Positions 1 to 15,330 are shown, numbered from the stretch's first letter. The stretch is 64,000 bases of DNA from Pampus argenteus (GCA_036937835.1 CM072879.1:11954001-12018000), one strand, 5' to 3'. Made by a program: numbers and translations. The notes: generated by a model from the letters alone, not told the origin.

Positions 1-402
1 AGTTTCTGCGTTCACCAGGTCAATAGTGAAGAGAGAAGTGGGTTCATACTATATCTTGGGCTCTTGTAATGTGTCAGTTCACAACATAATTCCTGCTACT
101 TTCAACACAGATATGCAGCTGTGAGAGTTTGCATGCAGCAGATCCCCCCCCCCCCTATAGACATATGTGCATGTATATGTTACATGGGTGGGTGTTCAGT
201 TAATTTGTTGATATTGTTCCGAATTCACTTGCCGTAATTAGTGGTTAATTTGAGAGAGCGATGTGTAAAAGACCAGATGGCTTAGATGGTGCGCTGAGAC
301 AGACGGAGATAAAAATACAGGGGGAGCTGGAAAGAGATATGCCTTAAGAAGACGGCAGGAGAGGAGAGGAGAGTATAGAAAGGTTAAAAGAAAGGAAGTC
401 AC

Positions 403-1883
403 CTTTTGTTCTAGGCGATCAATAAGCTTCTGCAGTCTGTTAACCTGCATCATCCACTGGTTGTCTTCATCATGAACACCTAGCAGAGCCATAGAGCCAT
501 ATATAGTAAACAACAAAGGTTAAAGGAATGAAAGGTGCTGCATATATCGACTGTATTTTAAACACATTTCCCTCCATTGATTGTTTGGATTCTGAAATGG
601 TAGCAGCAGTCCTGGAAGACATTTTAAGGTTTCCTTTCATGTCACGCAATGAATGGCCGTGCCAATCAATACAAAGGCTTTGAGGACTGTAATCAAAGTT
701 TATAAGCTCTGCGGTTGTGTCGCAGATTGCCTAGCAACCACAACCTGTGCCATGACGGAGGTCTGATGGAGAACTCGCTGTGTGCAAACAAAGGTTAAAT
801 ACATACAACAAGCAGCCTAGGAAAGTAGATATAACTCAAAATAACACAACTGTAGTGTGGATGACAGAAGATTCATCGAGATTCTACGAAGAAGTTGAGT
901 AAATTTGTTTCTGTATGCCGTAAACAGAACTAACAGCACAGAGACAGTTATGTTACAACTAAAATGATCAACTAATTCTAACTCTAATGCTAACCAGACA
1001 CTACAAGAAGGAATACCTGTATAAGAATTTGTGTGTTAATTTCTTTACTTATTCATGTTTGATGGTTTAATACAGGCGGTTGCACGTGTACATCGCATAC
1101 CTGAGGTGACCGTCTAATTTTATAACTATACTGGGAATGTCTGTCATAAAGTGAGCGTGTGTTTGGAGATTCACTTATATACAAAAGAACATGGTGACCC
1201 TCAACCTCTGCCTGAGATCCAGCAAAATACCAGAGCACTAAGTGCCTTTAAAACCAACACATGAGGACACAACCCTTCTCTTCAGGCGATATCTCACTCC
1301 AGTTTCTTTCTCACACCCACATGATCTTCCCTCCCCTCCTGTGCTCTGCCCTCTGGCCTGTCGGAAACAAACTGACTCTGGCTAAGCTATTCACACTCAG
1401 CATCACAGCAGAGCACATAGTCACACCTGAATTGACGAGACTGAGGAGCGGGTTGTTGGGAGAGAGGCTGCTGTTCCTCTGAAGCCTTCGATTGGAACGA
1501 CGACCCGACCACTGGATGGACAGGACCTCTGGCTTCAAAGGGCCCTGTCTGGCAATAAAACAAGGACACACACAACGTGACTTTTAAATCCTCTGCAACA
1601 TTCACACTAATAATCTGGTCACATTCACATTTTTTAATTTTGTTTTGTGATTTAAGATGGCACCCAGGTGACTGAAGCGCACAGTCGCACAGAATAGACG
1701 TCTCTGCTGAGAATAAATGTAGCGGACCTGAAGTTGTCTGGACTTTTGTTATATTTGTATGTTGTATTGGTCTGACAGTGATGCTAATGCCAGTGACAAG
1801 GTACATGCACCCACAGGGTGACATCAACTGAGATTTATTTTACTGCTGTCAAGTCGTTTGGTTAGGTATTTTGAGAAGACCTC

Positions 1884-1922
<39 letters not shown>

Positions 1923-4900
1923 GTGAATGTGCTTGCACATGTTTTGTGTTTGTGCAAATGAAAGAGAAGAGCTTATAAGGCTCTCGCTTTCTACCAACCT
2001 GTCTTGATTTTCACATTTTACCCCCACCTTTAATAAATGGATTACAACACAATTACACAATGTAAATGTAGGCATATAGTATAAGGGTTTATTAATGTAT
2101 TTGTTAACAACTCTAACTCCTCCTGTAGGCGCAAGTGGAGGCTTAATAAATATCTTATTGAATTATATTCTGTTGATCCACAAATGAATGAATCAACTTA
2201 TCTTTTCAGCTCTATGGGTTTTACTGAACAGCATCTCGTAATTACAGTGTTTCGTAACAGATCCGTTCATGTGCTTTCTCTAATTTATAATTAAAAAATA
2301 CTGAAATCCAATGTCATGGGATGAGTCACCATGCTTTTGTTAAGGAGAATGGGGGTATCATTTATAGTAGACGAAATACTCCTTTTCCGCACCTGGAAGA
2401 CAAGCAGTATAATTAATTCACGAGCTGCAGTCAAATGTGTCTCATGTGGTTGATGTATGGAGGAGGAGGTACTGATGGCGGGTCCCTCTTGGTCTGTGAG
2501 TGAGTCACTCTCGACTACGTTATGTAGCAGCCTTAATTGCAAAAACTGTCTGAGATCAGTATTAGAGCAAGGACCCCGTCAGCATGTTCCTATGCTGACT
2601 TCATATCAACCGAGAAGGAGGAACGGGAGGTTAAGAGCTATTGTTTTCCGTGATATTGTACTGTTTCCCTCTGAGTCACACCAATGCATCCGTGAATATG
2701 AACGACACTCAACCACAGCCTTTTCACACATCTAAAAGTGACCACAGAAACCAATTTAAAGCCACCAAAGAAACCAGCCGGATCCTCTAGATGTTTGGTG
2801 GAAACAGAGTGATTGCACTCGAATGCATAGGGGAGTTTCTCAAGTGAGGATATTCAGAGAAGGAGACTGAAGGAAAAAGAAGCAGCTCTGGGAGCGAGGG
2901 ACAGCCACTCTTTGAAATGATGCGAAAAGAGTGAGTTTCTGGAGGTTTCAGACGTCAATTTTTTTCAAACCCATCATTTAATGCCTCTGAGAATAAGTGT
3001 GAACGTGGTCATGGAGAAAAGAGAGACACGATAGAGTGCACAAAAAAAAAATCCTGAAGTCATGCAAAACAAATTCAGTATTATTGTTAAGGACGAGTCA
3101 AATACTGCAACAAAGCTGCTTTTGAGTGTTTTAAGTGTTGACATACATAGTCATGATTTTGTTAGATTACATAATGCAGACCTACATCCTAGACATTATG
3201 AGGCGGCATTTATGGTGCTGTACATATGAAAAGAAAAAGAAGTAGTCGTGAAGAATAAAAAAAGAGAACTTGAGAGAAGTTAAAGATTGTTTTAAGACAT
3301 GAATAATATTTTGTGTCGAATATGGTTTATCCACACGTTTGCCAGTTGGACCACGATTGGCTCCTAAGTACTAGTGATGTCACAAATCACGCTCATAGGT
3401 AGGTAGGTACACGGCTTGTCCAATTGTCGGTAAACGCAGAGAAACTTTCCATTTTCAGCAGATGAATGTGAAAACAGGCCTTTTGTGTAAAACTCTAAAC
3501 TCCGCACTTACATTATTCATCACAGTGAAGCTCAAACATTCAGGTGAAGTCACAAGAAGAAAAATACCTTTTTGAGTGGAGGGAGACTTTAAAAAAACGT
3601 GCATGAAAACACGAGAACACACACACACACACAAACAAAAACCTCCACATAATTAGTGCCTAAGGTTTAATCATCAAGCATCCACTCTTCTAACACAGAT
3701 GGAGCCACTGGGTGAATGTTAATTAGCAGTCAGTGCATTTCTAAACATGCTAGCCACATTAAGGTCATATTCTAATTGCTGCCATGCAGACAACTTGTAG
3801 AAATATCCTCGTATAGCTTATTTGAACTAAATACCAAGAGGGGTGAGCATGATCTGCTTCTTAATGGCATCCATTAAAGGGCAGAGGGCTTCCACCCTCG
3901 GCCTATCGGGATGCTGGATGGGGTCGTTGCGTAGGACTGCCTCTTCCTCCCTCCAAACATGCACATTTATTGTTGCTAATTTGTTGGTTATTGCTAATTG
4001 TTACTTATTTGAGCTGTTTTGTTGCACAAATTGAAGGAGCGTGACAGGATTACATTTCACATGTGACAAATAAAGATTGATCGATCAGTTGATTTATTAG
4101 TACAGATTCAGTGGAGTTGATAATAAACAGCAGTGACACAGCAGTGAGAGCAGTGAGAATGAAGAAAAAACAGTGTAGCTGTGTGGCGTAAAAACAAATG
4201 TTTGTGTTTGTGTGTTTGTGCCTGCTACTACTGGCCTGGGTGTGGTTATCATACACTGTATTCAGTACACAAAAAAATATAGAATATCTTTGTATTCAGT
4301 CATCTTAATAAGTACAGGGTAAGAATCTGTGTCATTGCACTTGGATAAAAGCATCATTTAAACCCAGAATAAGCAATGCAAATTGGTGTGTGGTTTGGAC
4401 AACTTAGCTGTAAATACTGTAATTATAGATGCCATTATATAATACATTTTGTCCATGTTTTTAAGACTATTAGTATGTGTGTGTGTGTGTGTGCATGTGT
4501 GAAAAAGGACCAGAGAGATTTGCTCTTACTTCTCTTGGCGAGTCTGCTCAGCCGTGGTTTCCATGGCGCACTCAAGCGAACTTTGAAGGGAATGAAGCTG
4601 ATTGGTTGTCTCCTTCAGCAGGAAGCGGGTCACAAACTGCTCCAGGTGGGTGGACTCCTGATATTCCTGTCAATCAAGAGGAGGAGGAGAAGGAGGGGGA
4701 GGAGGACGAGGAGGAGGAGGAGGAAACAAAATGCGATAGAGAGAACAACGAAGGCTGTGTGACAAGTTTCATATGCCAGCTCAAAGTCACTCAGTGTGTC
4801 CTGACATCCCCTGCTAATTAAAGATGACTACAAGATCATGTGTTTAGAAAATATTACATAAGAGAGCTGCAGGAGAGGAGAAGAAAGGAAAAAATAACTT

Positions 4901-7900
4901 TTCAGAGGTTTGGTTTTAACACATTACATCTCTCATCTGCCAAAATCTGCCCTCTAAATTGTGTTAAATTAATCACAGTCCCTAATCTGCCAAATGACTT
5001 CCTGAAATGAAAATATATCAGGACAATTCAAGTTAGCGAGGGAAACAAACTCTGAATGCTTTCTTTACACAAAACATATCCATAGATGTTAGAGAGCTTT
5101 AAAACACTAAATTAATACAGTTTAATAACAGTGAGGGATGGGGCATGCATCCATTTAATATTAAAGATGCTACAAAGCTCTGTAAACTTGCAGAATTGTG
5201 TGATAATCTGTGGCGTTATCATTATGACCTGCCCCATTTATACTGCACATGGTCATTTGATCCATTATTACTAAAAATATTGATTAAGAATAAATTCTGA
5301 CATCATGTTTTTTTTTTTTTTTTACTTTATAAAATTATACCACTTAAGTTTATGACTTTTGATGACACGTTTCTAATTGGGTTAGAGTTAGGGTTATATT
5401 TTTAATGGAAATATTAATTTTGCATGGACTACATTTTTTTTTCTTTTTTTTTTGCTGGACTTTTTTTTTTACTGGGAAAAAAAAAATTATCCAACTGAAT
5501 GACATTTTTGAGAGGCATCATTTGTTATGCCTGTACTAGAGCAGCATGGCTGAGTGTTGTTTTGGATCTAATCAAAGGGGAATGAGTGATATGTGGCGAG
5601 TTAGCTGTTTGCACACCGCACCTGCTCCCACATTTCTGAGCACTGCGACACGTTCGTACACTTGAGCAACAATGAGGTCTGAAGGGAAACACTAATGCAT
5701 GTCAGATAAGAGAATGACTAATGCATCAATAGAGATATGTGTGTGCATGTGTGTTAGTGACAGAAGGAGAAAGAGGGAGATACAGGATACAGGGACAGTC
5801 TTCATCTTTTTTTGCTATTGGTAATTATCTTCAAAAGTACAACAGGGATGGTTTAATTTTTCAAAAGCTATATGTGTTTATCAGTGGCTTTACACACACA
5901 TACATGAGCACACACACACACACATACATAAGAGTAGGAGTCTCCCAGAGCTTTCACCAGTTTGTCTAGAATACAGAACAGCTCATTAGATTCACGTTTT
6001 TCTTCACGTTTCATCTCTAACAGCATAAATTAAAATCTTAACCCATTTATCCACAAGAACAAAATACACAAAATATATTTCTGTTAAAGTCAGAGGATCG
6101 TCAACATTATTAGCATTCATCCTGAGGGGGCACGAAGGTGTGTACAGAATTTATTATTGAGACATTTCACTCAAAACAACAAAATGTCAGTGTGACGGCG
6201 CATGAGAAGTCAGGTAGTCATTATACATGAATATATATTTCACAGAATACTTTGACCGGCTGTTGAATTCCTTTAGCCACGCCGCTAATGTGGTTAAAAA
6301 CCAGAGTCGGTCACAGTTTTATACCCTGACATTCTGATTTAAGCAAACACACACACACACACACATAGTGAGTGAGTCACAACAAAACTGCTAAAGGTCA
6401 GTGTCCTGTCTGCCATCTGAGCATAGATTACCTCCTGTGATCACTACCTTTGTGTGTGTGTGTGTGTGTGCCTTTTTGGCCATTTTAAACAGCTGAAGGT
6501 TCGCCTGATTCTTTTCCTTTTTTCGTTTCCCTTGATCTCTCATTTTCAGTTATACAAAAGGTCAAATGAGAGCTTTGTTGGAGGCGGTGGCTCTTAGTTC
6601 TACTTCAGACTTTAAACTGCTGCAAAATCAAACTTTTTAAGCCTCGTAATGATGCAGCCCCAACTCGAACCCTGCAATCATACTTCACCCTGCTTCTACC
6701 AAATGTCTCAGTAGACAAGTAGACAAAATCCTGATTGCAATGATTGAAAAAGCTTTATATCGTTGATGTAATTAGCCAGAACTTGGGAAACAGGATTGAG
6801 TTGCACCATATATTTGTGAATAAAGTCTTTCCTTTTAGCTAAGAGAGGAATTTATTAATGTGTAAATCAGCTAGAAAACAGCGCTGTCCAGTCCAAAGCA
6901 ATCAACGATGTAAACAGAAAATCACTGTAGCATCTCAAGATTTAACGTCTAATACCTTCTAGAAAATGTTTTTGGTATATTTATTTATATGAGCATACAT
7001 GGAAAATATGTTGAATCGGCAGTATTTATTTTTTGATGAGATCTAAATCTCATCTTAGTAATAGTAATATCATTTAAGTAACTTTTAATTCGACTTTTTA
7101 TTAGTTTTACGTTTCAACGCCAACCACAGTGCTTGTTGGGGCTTGTTGTTTTACTTTGTTTTCATGAATAAAATCTTCTGTTATTATTAGAAAAAAAAAT
7201 AAAATGTCATTAATACTACAGCAGTGTGAAGTGTGAGAACAGCCTCCACTAACAGCAGCTGAGAAACACCTGATGTTTGCTAGAAAAGGTTTGAAGTCAA
7301 AGTGACTGTGTACGGGAAGGCCATAAATAGCTTTTGGCATGAATATCTGTGCAAATGAAACCCTGTGCGTCACCAAACAGATTTGTGTACATGCCTGGCT
7401 CTGTTTTAGATGCACAATCTTGTTCCAGCTCCTCCTGCACATGTGCATGGATGTTTGATGCGGGTACACAAAATCACACTGATACACACACAAATGAGCT
7501 GGTGTATACATGAGCTCACACAAAAAACACACTGAACGGATTCAATGCAAGACACCTCGCAAAGGAACACACATGCAGCCTGCCACCTCACACACACACA
7601 CCCACCCACAGTCAGACCACCCACTCAAATACATACAGTTCAACACGACGACCCAGCTTTAGTAGGTGACTAATGCAGCATCTGTTCTCGTCCTTGTTCA
7701 GCCAATACTTGCTCACTGACAGAGAAATATGACACGTCATAACTTACTTGGTCTTTTTTTTCTTGTGCTATGTCTCATTGCAAAGTCACATTAATATTTT
7801 ATAAACTATGAAATATGCTTGAGGTAGTAAACACTTACCACCTTAAAACAGAGAGACATCAGGCAGTAGTGAAACCCTCGCTCTCTTTTATAATTCAGAA

Positions 7901-10413
7901 ATTTGATTTTCAAGTTATTGCCTTGATCAATAATAAATCATCACTTCTGTTTAATTTGTGCAGAGTAATGTGCTTTCATTTGAGCTCAAATATTGATGGT
8001 GTGTGTTTGTGAGGCAACAGTGAGGAATAGTATGGAAATAAACTGATCGGTGAGATTAGGTGATTGTCCTGAGAGCTGACTTAAGGCTCAGCAAGTACAG
8101 TTGAGTAATTCCTTTTTCGTGTGACATGACCTTAAAATACACGTCCACACTTCCTGTGCTGTCTCTCCTGCTGTCTCACTTTCTGCCCGCTTGAATACAG
8201 ACTATTCTCTTGGAGTACAGAAAACGATTTGAAGCGCAATTTAATTTTCACAGCTCTGAAAGTTTGCAAAAGGTTTGCAAATTGACCTGTATATTTCATT
8301 TCTTTTGTTGAAAGGCTGAAAGCTGAATTTCAGCACTGCTTTGCTCTTTCAGATTTAAGTTTTTTTAAACCTATTTCTGGGAAAATGCTTTTCTAAATAG
8401 CTTTTTTTTCCTGCAACATTTTTTTTTCACTCTATGCTGTCTCATGTGTTTATATTTAAACTATATATAATCTCCCCACATTGCGTTCTTTTCAGCCATG
8501 CACCAGTGTGACTCTGGGGATGGCAATGACAGTCTGTTGCTCAGTACACCACTTTGGTTCAGACTGAAATATCTCAACAACTACTGAACGGATTGTGATT
8601 GTCCATTGGAACATTTTTCATTAAAAACCCATCAAATCGACATCTGCAAACCGCTAGTAAGTGTGGTCTATAACGTATTGACTACCAATTGTTCAGTTGG
8701 TAGAAAACAAGACAGTAGATCAGCTCATTGGAGAAACGTGAGCTTGGCTGCCTGTGTCGGTCACATGATCGTCTCCTTCGTCGTCACAGTTGTCCCATTG
8801 GTTGACTATTGGTGCCCATACACTGTCCAAACCATTATCTGCTGTTACCATTTGTCTTTGTCACTACAGCTTAAAGGTGTTAAAGTTAGATGTCATTACG
8901 CTTTACCTCACCCTGTGCTAATAAAAGCTATCGCTGACAAATGAACAGTTTGACTCACACTTTCTGTTTCTGAAGGAGCCACAGAGAGACGTATGTGCTT
9001 CAGCGCAGATCTGAGGGACAATTTGAGCTTCACGTGTGTCATATGTGTTAGATTACACACAAAAAGAGAGAGTGGTGATTTAATAAGCCACATCTCTGTC
9101 TTCTTCTAAATGTCTCTTCATGATTTGTCCCTTTTCTTTTGTCCTCTCTAATTTAACCTTTGTCTGTCTGTTCACCTTACGCTCCCTCATGTTTTTTTCT
9201 TTTCTCCTCTCTCTGATAATAAGATGCTTTGCTGTACATGCAGCTCTACAGTAAGATCAAGAGGATAATAAAGCTTTTTTCCTATGCATGATCAAAAGCA
9301 ATATTTAGTTGGTAAAACAGCGATGACACATTTAATTCACCATCAATATTGGCTTCAAATCCAAAAAAAAGAAAAAAGAAACCCAACTCCCCGTCCCCAA
9401 ATTATAATATGTTTTATTCTGTGGGTTAATTGGTAGGCTGAATAAGCCGTGGTTGGTTCGTTTTGGCTCTGTAATGGAAATCTGACTAATGGGAGATCTG
9501 AGGAAGCCAGCTGAGCAGCAGAGGAGCATGCTGGGAGAGATTTACAGCGAGAAGCTCAGGTCACACTGTGAGTAAATCAAACATCTCCTATTATTATCAT
9601 TATGTGCACGGCATGAGATGTCAGTTTGATACATAGTGTGGAGGAATGGGTGGGTGGGTGTGTGAGTGTGCCACAGGGATGTAAACAAATTAAAATACAC
9701 CATTCGGGGGAAAAACTGGACATCGTATTTGAATCTGAAGTGAAGTGAAGTTTCATTTTTACCTTCTTTGTTTTGTCCATTGCCTTCAGTATGGACATAT
9801 TCAGGTCTTCTAAGGCAGCGAGAACATTCTCATATTCACCGAGGTGCTGGGAGAAATATTCTTCACAGGCGAAAGACCAAAAAGAAAAAAAGAAATGTAA
9901 GCAACTACAACAGGGCTGTAGGGGTTCTGTTGAAACAGCATTAGTGTGACACCTCAGAAACACCGCCTTTAGTCATAGAGGATGTGACTACGTCAACATG
10001 GTTCTTTACTTGTGTGGGAAAATGTTATAAAAATAGCATTTGAGTCTATTAAGCCGGTAGAATACCAGCACCAGCTTTACGTTACTTTTATGAATAATGT
10101 TATTTGGGTAAAGCCTCAACTTACCACAGAGTTCATCAGTGTCCACATTGCTGCAAACCAAAAAGACACGTAGTTCATATAAATCAGAGCATTACAATCA
10201 AGAATTACTCAAAAACAGAAGCTTCAAGGTTAAAGGTGGTTTAATCTCTACGAAGACTTTCCCTGAACAGACGATTCAGTGAATCAGCATGTGATGATAA
10301 ATGGGATATGAACAAAATAACAGTTTGTTTTTCTATTTATTTGATGCATGAGAGACCAGGCGGTCTGAAAGTGGATTCAACATAAAGCCTGGAGGAATTT
10401 TGACAAATGGTCT

Positions 10414-10460
<47 letters not shown>

Positions 10461-11570
10461 TATGTGTGTGAAAGACACAAAAGAGAGAAAGAGAAAAGAA
10501 TAAAAACTGAAGGTGAAGAGTGGACACGAATGGACAATTATCCATTGTATCCCCTGTACAACTAGCTTCAAGACACACAAAGGAAACATTTTTATTTTGT
10601 CGCAGTGAAGTGAGGATGAAGAAATACACTGGGTTTTAATTCTCTTCCACAAAAACTGAAGCTGTTGTTCACAAGGGAGAAATGCCGCAGCAATCAATCG
10701 GTCCAAACAGGAGAAAACACTTAGAGCAACAGCAGACGAATAAGAGCCGAGGCACATTAAACTGAGTGTAAAGCTCTTACTTGTGTTGCTCGAAACTTGA
10801 CTGTTTTGACATTTTAGGGTACATTATCTACTAATGGACGACACACAAGGGAATCACTGAATAATGTTGTAAAGGGTATACAAAACACGATGGATGGTAA
10901 TTAAGTCAGATATTATTAAAATCTAAAGGCTATTCTTTTACTAACCAAACATGCATATTTCTTGATTTCTCACATGTAATTGCAAAAATCCTTCATTCAT
11001 CAATTAAAATGTTTACATTTACAGTACAGTACATACAGGTTGGCCTGTCAGACGCACCTCACAGCTTAATGACTCATTCTTTAATCAATACAGGACTCCA
11101 TTTAAGGCTTCTAAATTACTTCTAAACAACTTCACGACGGTGATGATGATGATGATGTGTGTTTGCTTAGATCAGATGCGTTCATATATGTTTGTTTTTG
11201 CATATAATTAGGCTCTTGATATGTATGAAATACATCACCATGAATAGCTAACACCACTAAATTATTATACATTCATAATGAGTATACTAATGGGTATAAT
11301 GGATAAACATGATCATTATGTTGTTCATAATCATCAGAGCGACTGTGAGTGTCTCATCTTTCTCCCTTTGAGCATTCAGTCATCTCAGAAACTCAGTTTG
11401 AGCATTACATCAGTGAAAACATGTATGTATTACCTCAGCTAATTTCTGTCTGTCTGTCTGTCTCTCTGTCTGTCTGTCTGTCTGTATGTATGTCTGTCTG
11501 TCTCTCTGTCTGTCTGTCTGTCTGTCTGTATGTATGTCTGTCTCTCTGTCTGTCTGTCTGTCTGTGTGTA

Positions 11571-11601
<31 letters not shown>

Positions 11602-14600
11602 GTTCCCTTTCCTGCCTCCTCTGTGCAGCTGTGAGGAGGATTCAGCTGTTGTATTAGGAAACATAGTTTTTAATCTTTTTTTTTTTTTTAAATATATATT
11701 TGGGGATATTGTATGCTTTTTCTAGACAGTAACAGTACAAAAGGGATAGAGAGAGAGAGATGATGAATGGCTGTTGAATGGTGAATGTCTTTGCCTATGT
11801 AATGCCCTATACAGATCAACTTTCCCTGTCTTGTCTCACCTTACATGAAAGGATTTTTGAGGCCCTTCCACTATGACAGAAAATGTACCAAAATACATAT
11901 CGGCTTTGATGAAGTATGCACGTGTATTTGTAATTATGAGATAAAACTTTAAATATGTGTGGTTGATATGCAGTTGTTAGAATCTTACTAGGTGGTTGAT
12001 TGCTATGGTGGTACCAGAGGGTTGATTATGTGTTTGAGGCCCAGAGGTAGTGATATTAAAAATAGTTTAGGAATAATGTTATACTGCAATGATGCAATAC
12101 TGTATACACATCAGTTTTTAATCTTCAGATGAAAGAAACAATAATGTGAGGAAGGCGACCAGGAAATTGGTTTGACATGAGTCTCATGTGTCCTGCAGAC
12201 ATAAAATACACAAGCTTGCTGCCTGGAGTGCTTTTTTTTTCACATCTTGGTTTGCTTGTCACCACTTAAAAACAATACTGAGATTATGAATACATAAAAG
12301 AGTATTATCATGTGTGATGTTTCATATTTTATTCAGTACAATACAATGATAAACATATCTAACAGGATTTCTTATAAAGCGTCATGGCTTGTATAAGCTA
12401 GTATAGTGTTCAATTTAGTCCAAAACAGATTTTGTATCCAAATTTATCATCCTCTTCCTCCATATTCTGTCACACATATCTCAATTTTGCCCACGACGAT
12501 ACTAAAACGATGTTAAAGCAATGTAATAATAAAACGGACTTACTCTGTGTTGTGGGTATCAATGGTGTGGAAGAGGTCCTTCAATTCCTCAGCTGTCAAG
12601 ACTCCGTCAGAGAAATAGGCTTTGAACTCATCAAAGGACAGTTTCCCATCATCTGGGGGACAGAGCACAAATGCAACTTGTCAACACTGCGTCAAGACAG
12701 CTCAGTCATGACTGAAACATCCTTTGTATAAATCAAGGACTTGTTTTTGGTGAAATGAGCTTTATGGTTTGAAATAACAATAGAGGTAAATTGGGCAAAA
12801 GAGTCAAATCAATAACAAAAGAAACATTTAGTGTATAGATTTAATTCCCTTTTATTTAGGGTAAACAAAACATGACATGAAAAACTCCAACATTTTCCCT
12901 TGTTTTTATCATTACAGTTGACAGCACTTTGAATGTAAAGGATCATTACCATTTCTTCCATTAGACCTACTTGATTGCGGTCTCAAACAGTCATTTGTAT
13001 GATCAAAGGCTCTGAGATTATGAACAGAATAAAAAAGACCCGAGCTGCATGAATTATTCACGAGGTAAAAAATAAACAGATTGCAAAAACGAGGAGCCTC
13101 ATCTGGTTAGACTTCATCAAAATGAAGAGAATCAACCACAAACAACATGTTCACATGCTTGTGTGACATGAGGTGACTGATCTCTAAAATTTCACTGCTG
13201 ACCTCCTTGACCTGTTATGTCACTGTGGATGCTGTCAGCCTGCTTTAGAGGATGTAAAAATGTACGAGTGCTGCTGTTTGCACAAAAAAAAACAAATATG
13301 TGGGGTAACTTCCTATCGCGCTGCACAACACGTCAAATTATTGACAACGTGGAATGGACATTTAATACATAATGAAGCCATGTCATGCCATGGGAATAAT
13401 GAATTCTGATTAGCTATTATATCATGCTTGTAAAAGGACAGCTGGAGTCATTTCTAGTGTCAGGTCTGTTAAAACGTCAAATGTTTCTTATCTGAAAAAC
13501 AATTCAAATCTATCTGGTTTGACCACTGCGTGTCACAACAGAAATTTACATGGACTGTGTGTGTCAGTATTAGATTTTGCATATCGGCTTGACACAAAAA
13601 GATGCAATAAGTGAACAGTCACACAAATGAGAGCTGGTCTCACCTCGAACCAAAATCATAAGAACATTTGGTTGTCTCCGATTAAGATAAAAAGAGGAAA
13701 ACTACAACCCAGTTTAAATTTGGAAGTTCAGTTTTGTAAATCATGTAAACAGGTGTATGAATGACCAGGTTCCTTTTAAACGTCATATCCCTAATATGAT
13801 GAAAATCATAAGAACTGGGGTACTGATTTCTCTCAGAAGCCTGGATGAGCTGTTTACATGTTTACGTTACAAATTCATGAATTCTAGGAAAGCATAATAA
13901 AGAAGTTAATTGAATTGCAAGCTGTATGTGTCCCAAGATCCATTATTTCACTTTCATTTAGGATTCCTGGCTTTGTATTTGAGAGTATTTGGGATAAGAG
14001 GAAGATGTAAAGAATGGTTTCACATTACTACCATCATTGCAAACCTTAGTTAATAACAACATATATTAGGTATGTTTTTATACAGTGTATTATAGGTGAA
14101 GTATTGGCAATGAAACTATTTGCTCTGAACCTCCAACCATACACCTCTAAGCCATAAAGAGTCGACTGGCATAGTAAAAGTGTCTAAGTGGATCAAAATC
14201 TTTGACATGTTTTCTTCATTAAAGCTCTGACATTGAACCTCACTGGGCACGGTCAGGTTTCTGTTTCCATGGAAACTGAAAGAGTGTCAGCACCGAGTCA
14301 TGATCAGAATTTCATTGGGAAAATACATCTGTTTTCACCCATGAGGGCAGAAAAACCGAACCGCTGGCCAAAACAGCAAAGTGTGTGTTTGTGTGTGAGT
14401 CTTAAAATAAATATTTACCGTTTTTATCAGCTCTCCGTAAAATCTGTAAAAAAAAGGGAAAAGGAGAGATGTCAAGAAAAGGGTTTCACACCATCAAAGT
14501 TAAAACGTGTATGTGTGTGTGTGTGTGTGCGTGTGGATCATCGATCAGACTTTCAAAAGCAGTGTGTCAATAAATTATTGATGGCGCTGTCACAGAGTCC

Positions 14601-15285
14601 AGAGGAGATGAAAGGCATGTGGCAATGACCACACCAACTTCAAAATAACATTGCCCACTTTCTCTTCTTTGTACTTGTGAAGAAGAATCTGAACAGACTT
14701 TGAGTGTATTTACACATCATCACAAAGTGAAATCTGACCGCACAACCTGGGGAAAGAAATCCTTTCCTCAGTAGATTTTCCCTGCAAGGAGGACTGCTGA
14801 TGTTGGCTAGAAAGGGGTGAAAAATCAAATAGAAGAAAATCCACCCACCTTCCTCCAGCTATTGGCAGTCTGTCCTGTGCTATGCTTCACATGATTATTT
14901 TAAATGTTCCTCCTAATCAGTCTTTGTTTCTCATTTTGTTGTCTCATAACTGTAAAACGATCCTGCTCCTGTCTGTTTTACTGTTCTACCTGTTACTGAT
15001 CTCTAATCTCTATAATCCTTTCAGTTCAATACACAACTTTATATTAATCTCTGCAAGGGCAACATCTGGGTAAACAAATAAACACACACTAAATAAAGAA
15101 ACACATCCGGTTATCTTTACAAAATGAAAAACAATCAGTTGTCACTTTTCTGTCACATCCTACACCTCTAGACCTATTTATCTTTTTTATTAACTGATGT
15201 ATGACATTTAACTATCATTTTAAATTGATCAAATAGGATTGGTCATTTCATCAATGTTTTGTAATCAACTTCTCATCTCATACCA

Positions 15286-15330
<45 letters not shown>

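Larger units (their letters stand above)
4667..9762 (-). other. necab1 intron 5
   Basis: This 5.1-kb intron starts at the splice acceptor with a long GGA/TCC tract (4677-4726). It also holds several short poly-T and CA/GT runs (for example around 5311 and 6343) and two fragments of a dispersed teleost repeat (6091-6192 and 8514-8603). I see no coding exon in it. Confidence 0.75.
10151..12543 (-). other. necab1 intron 3
   Basis: This intron holds a GT microsatellite at 10416-10470 and a long CTGT microsatellite at 11445-11600. No coding or RNA gene is seen. Confidence 0.8.

Noticed and set aside
4376..4762. 128-codon and 114-codon plus-strand frames
   Set aside because: They run through a CA/GT run, the antisense of necab1 exon 6 and the GGA tract. 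They look low-complexity and are not conserved.
11349..11725. Cys/Leu/Ser/Val-rich and Asp/Arg/Gln-rich open frames
   Set aside because: They are translations of the CTGT microsatellite.
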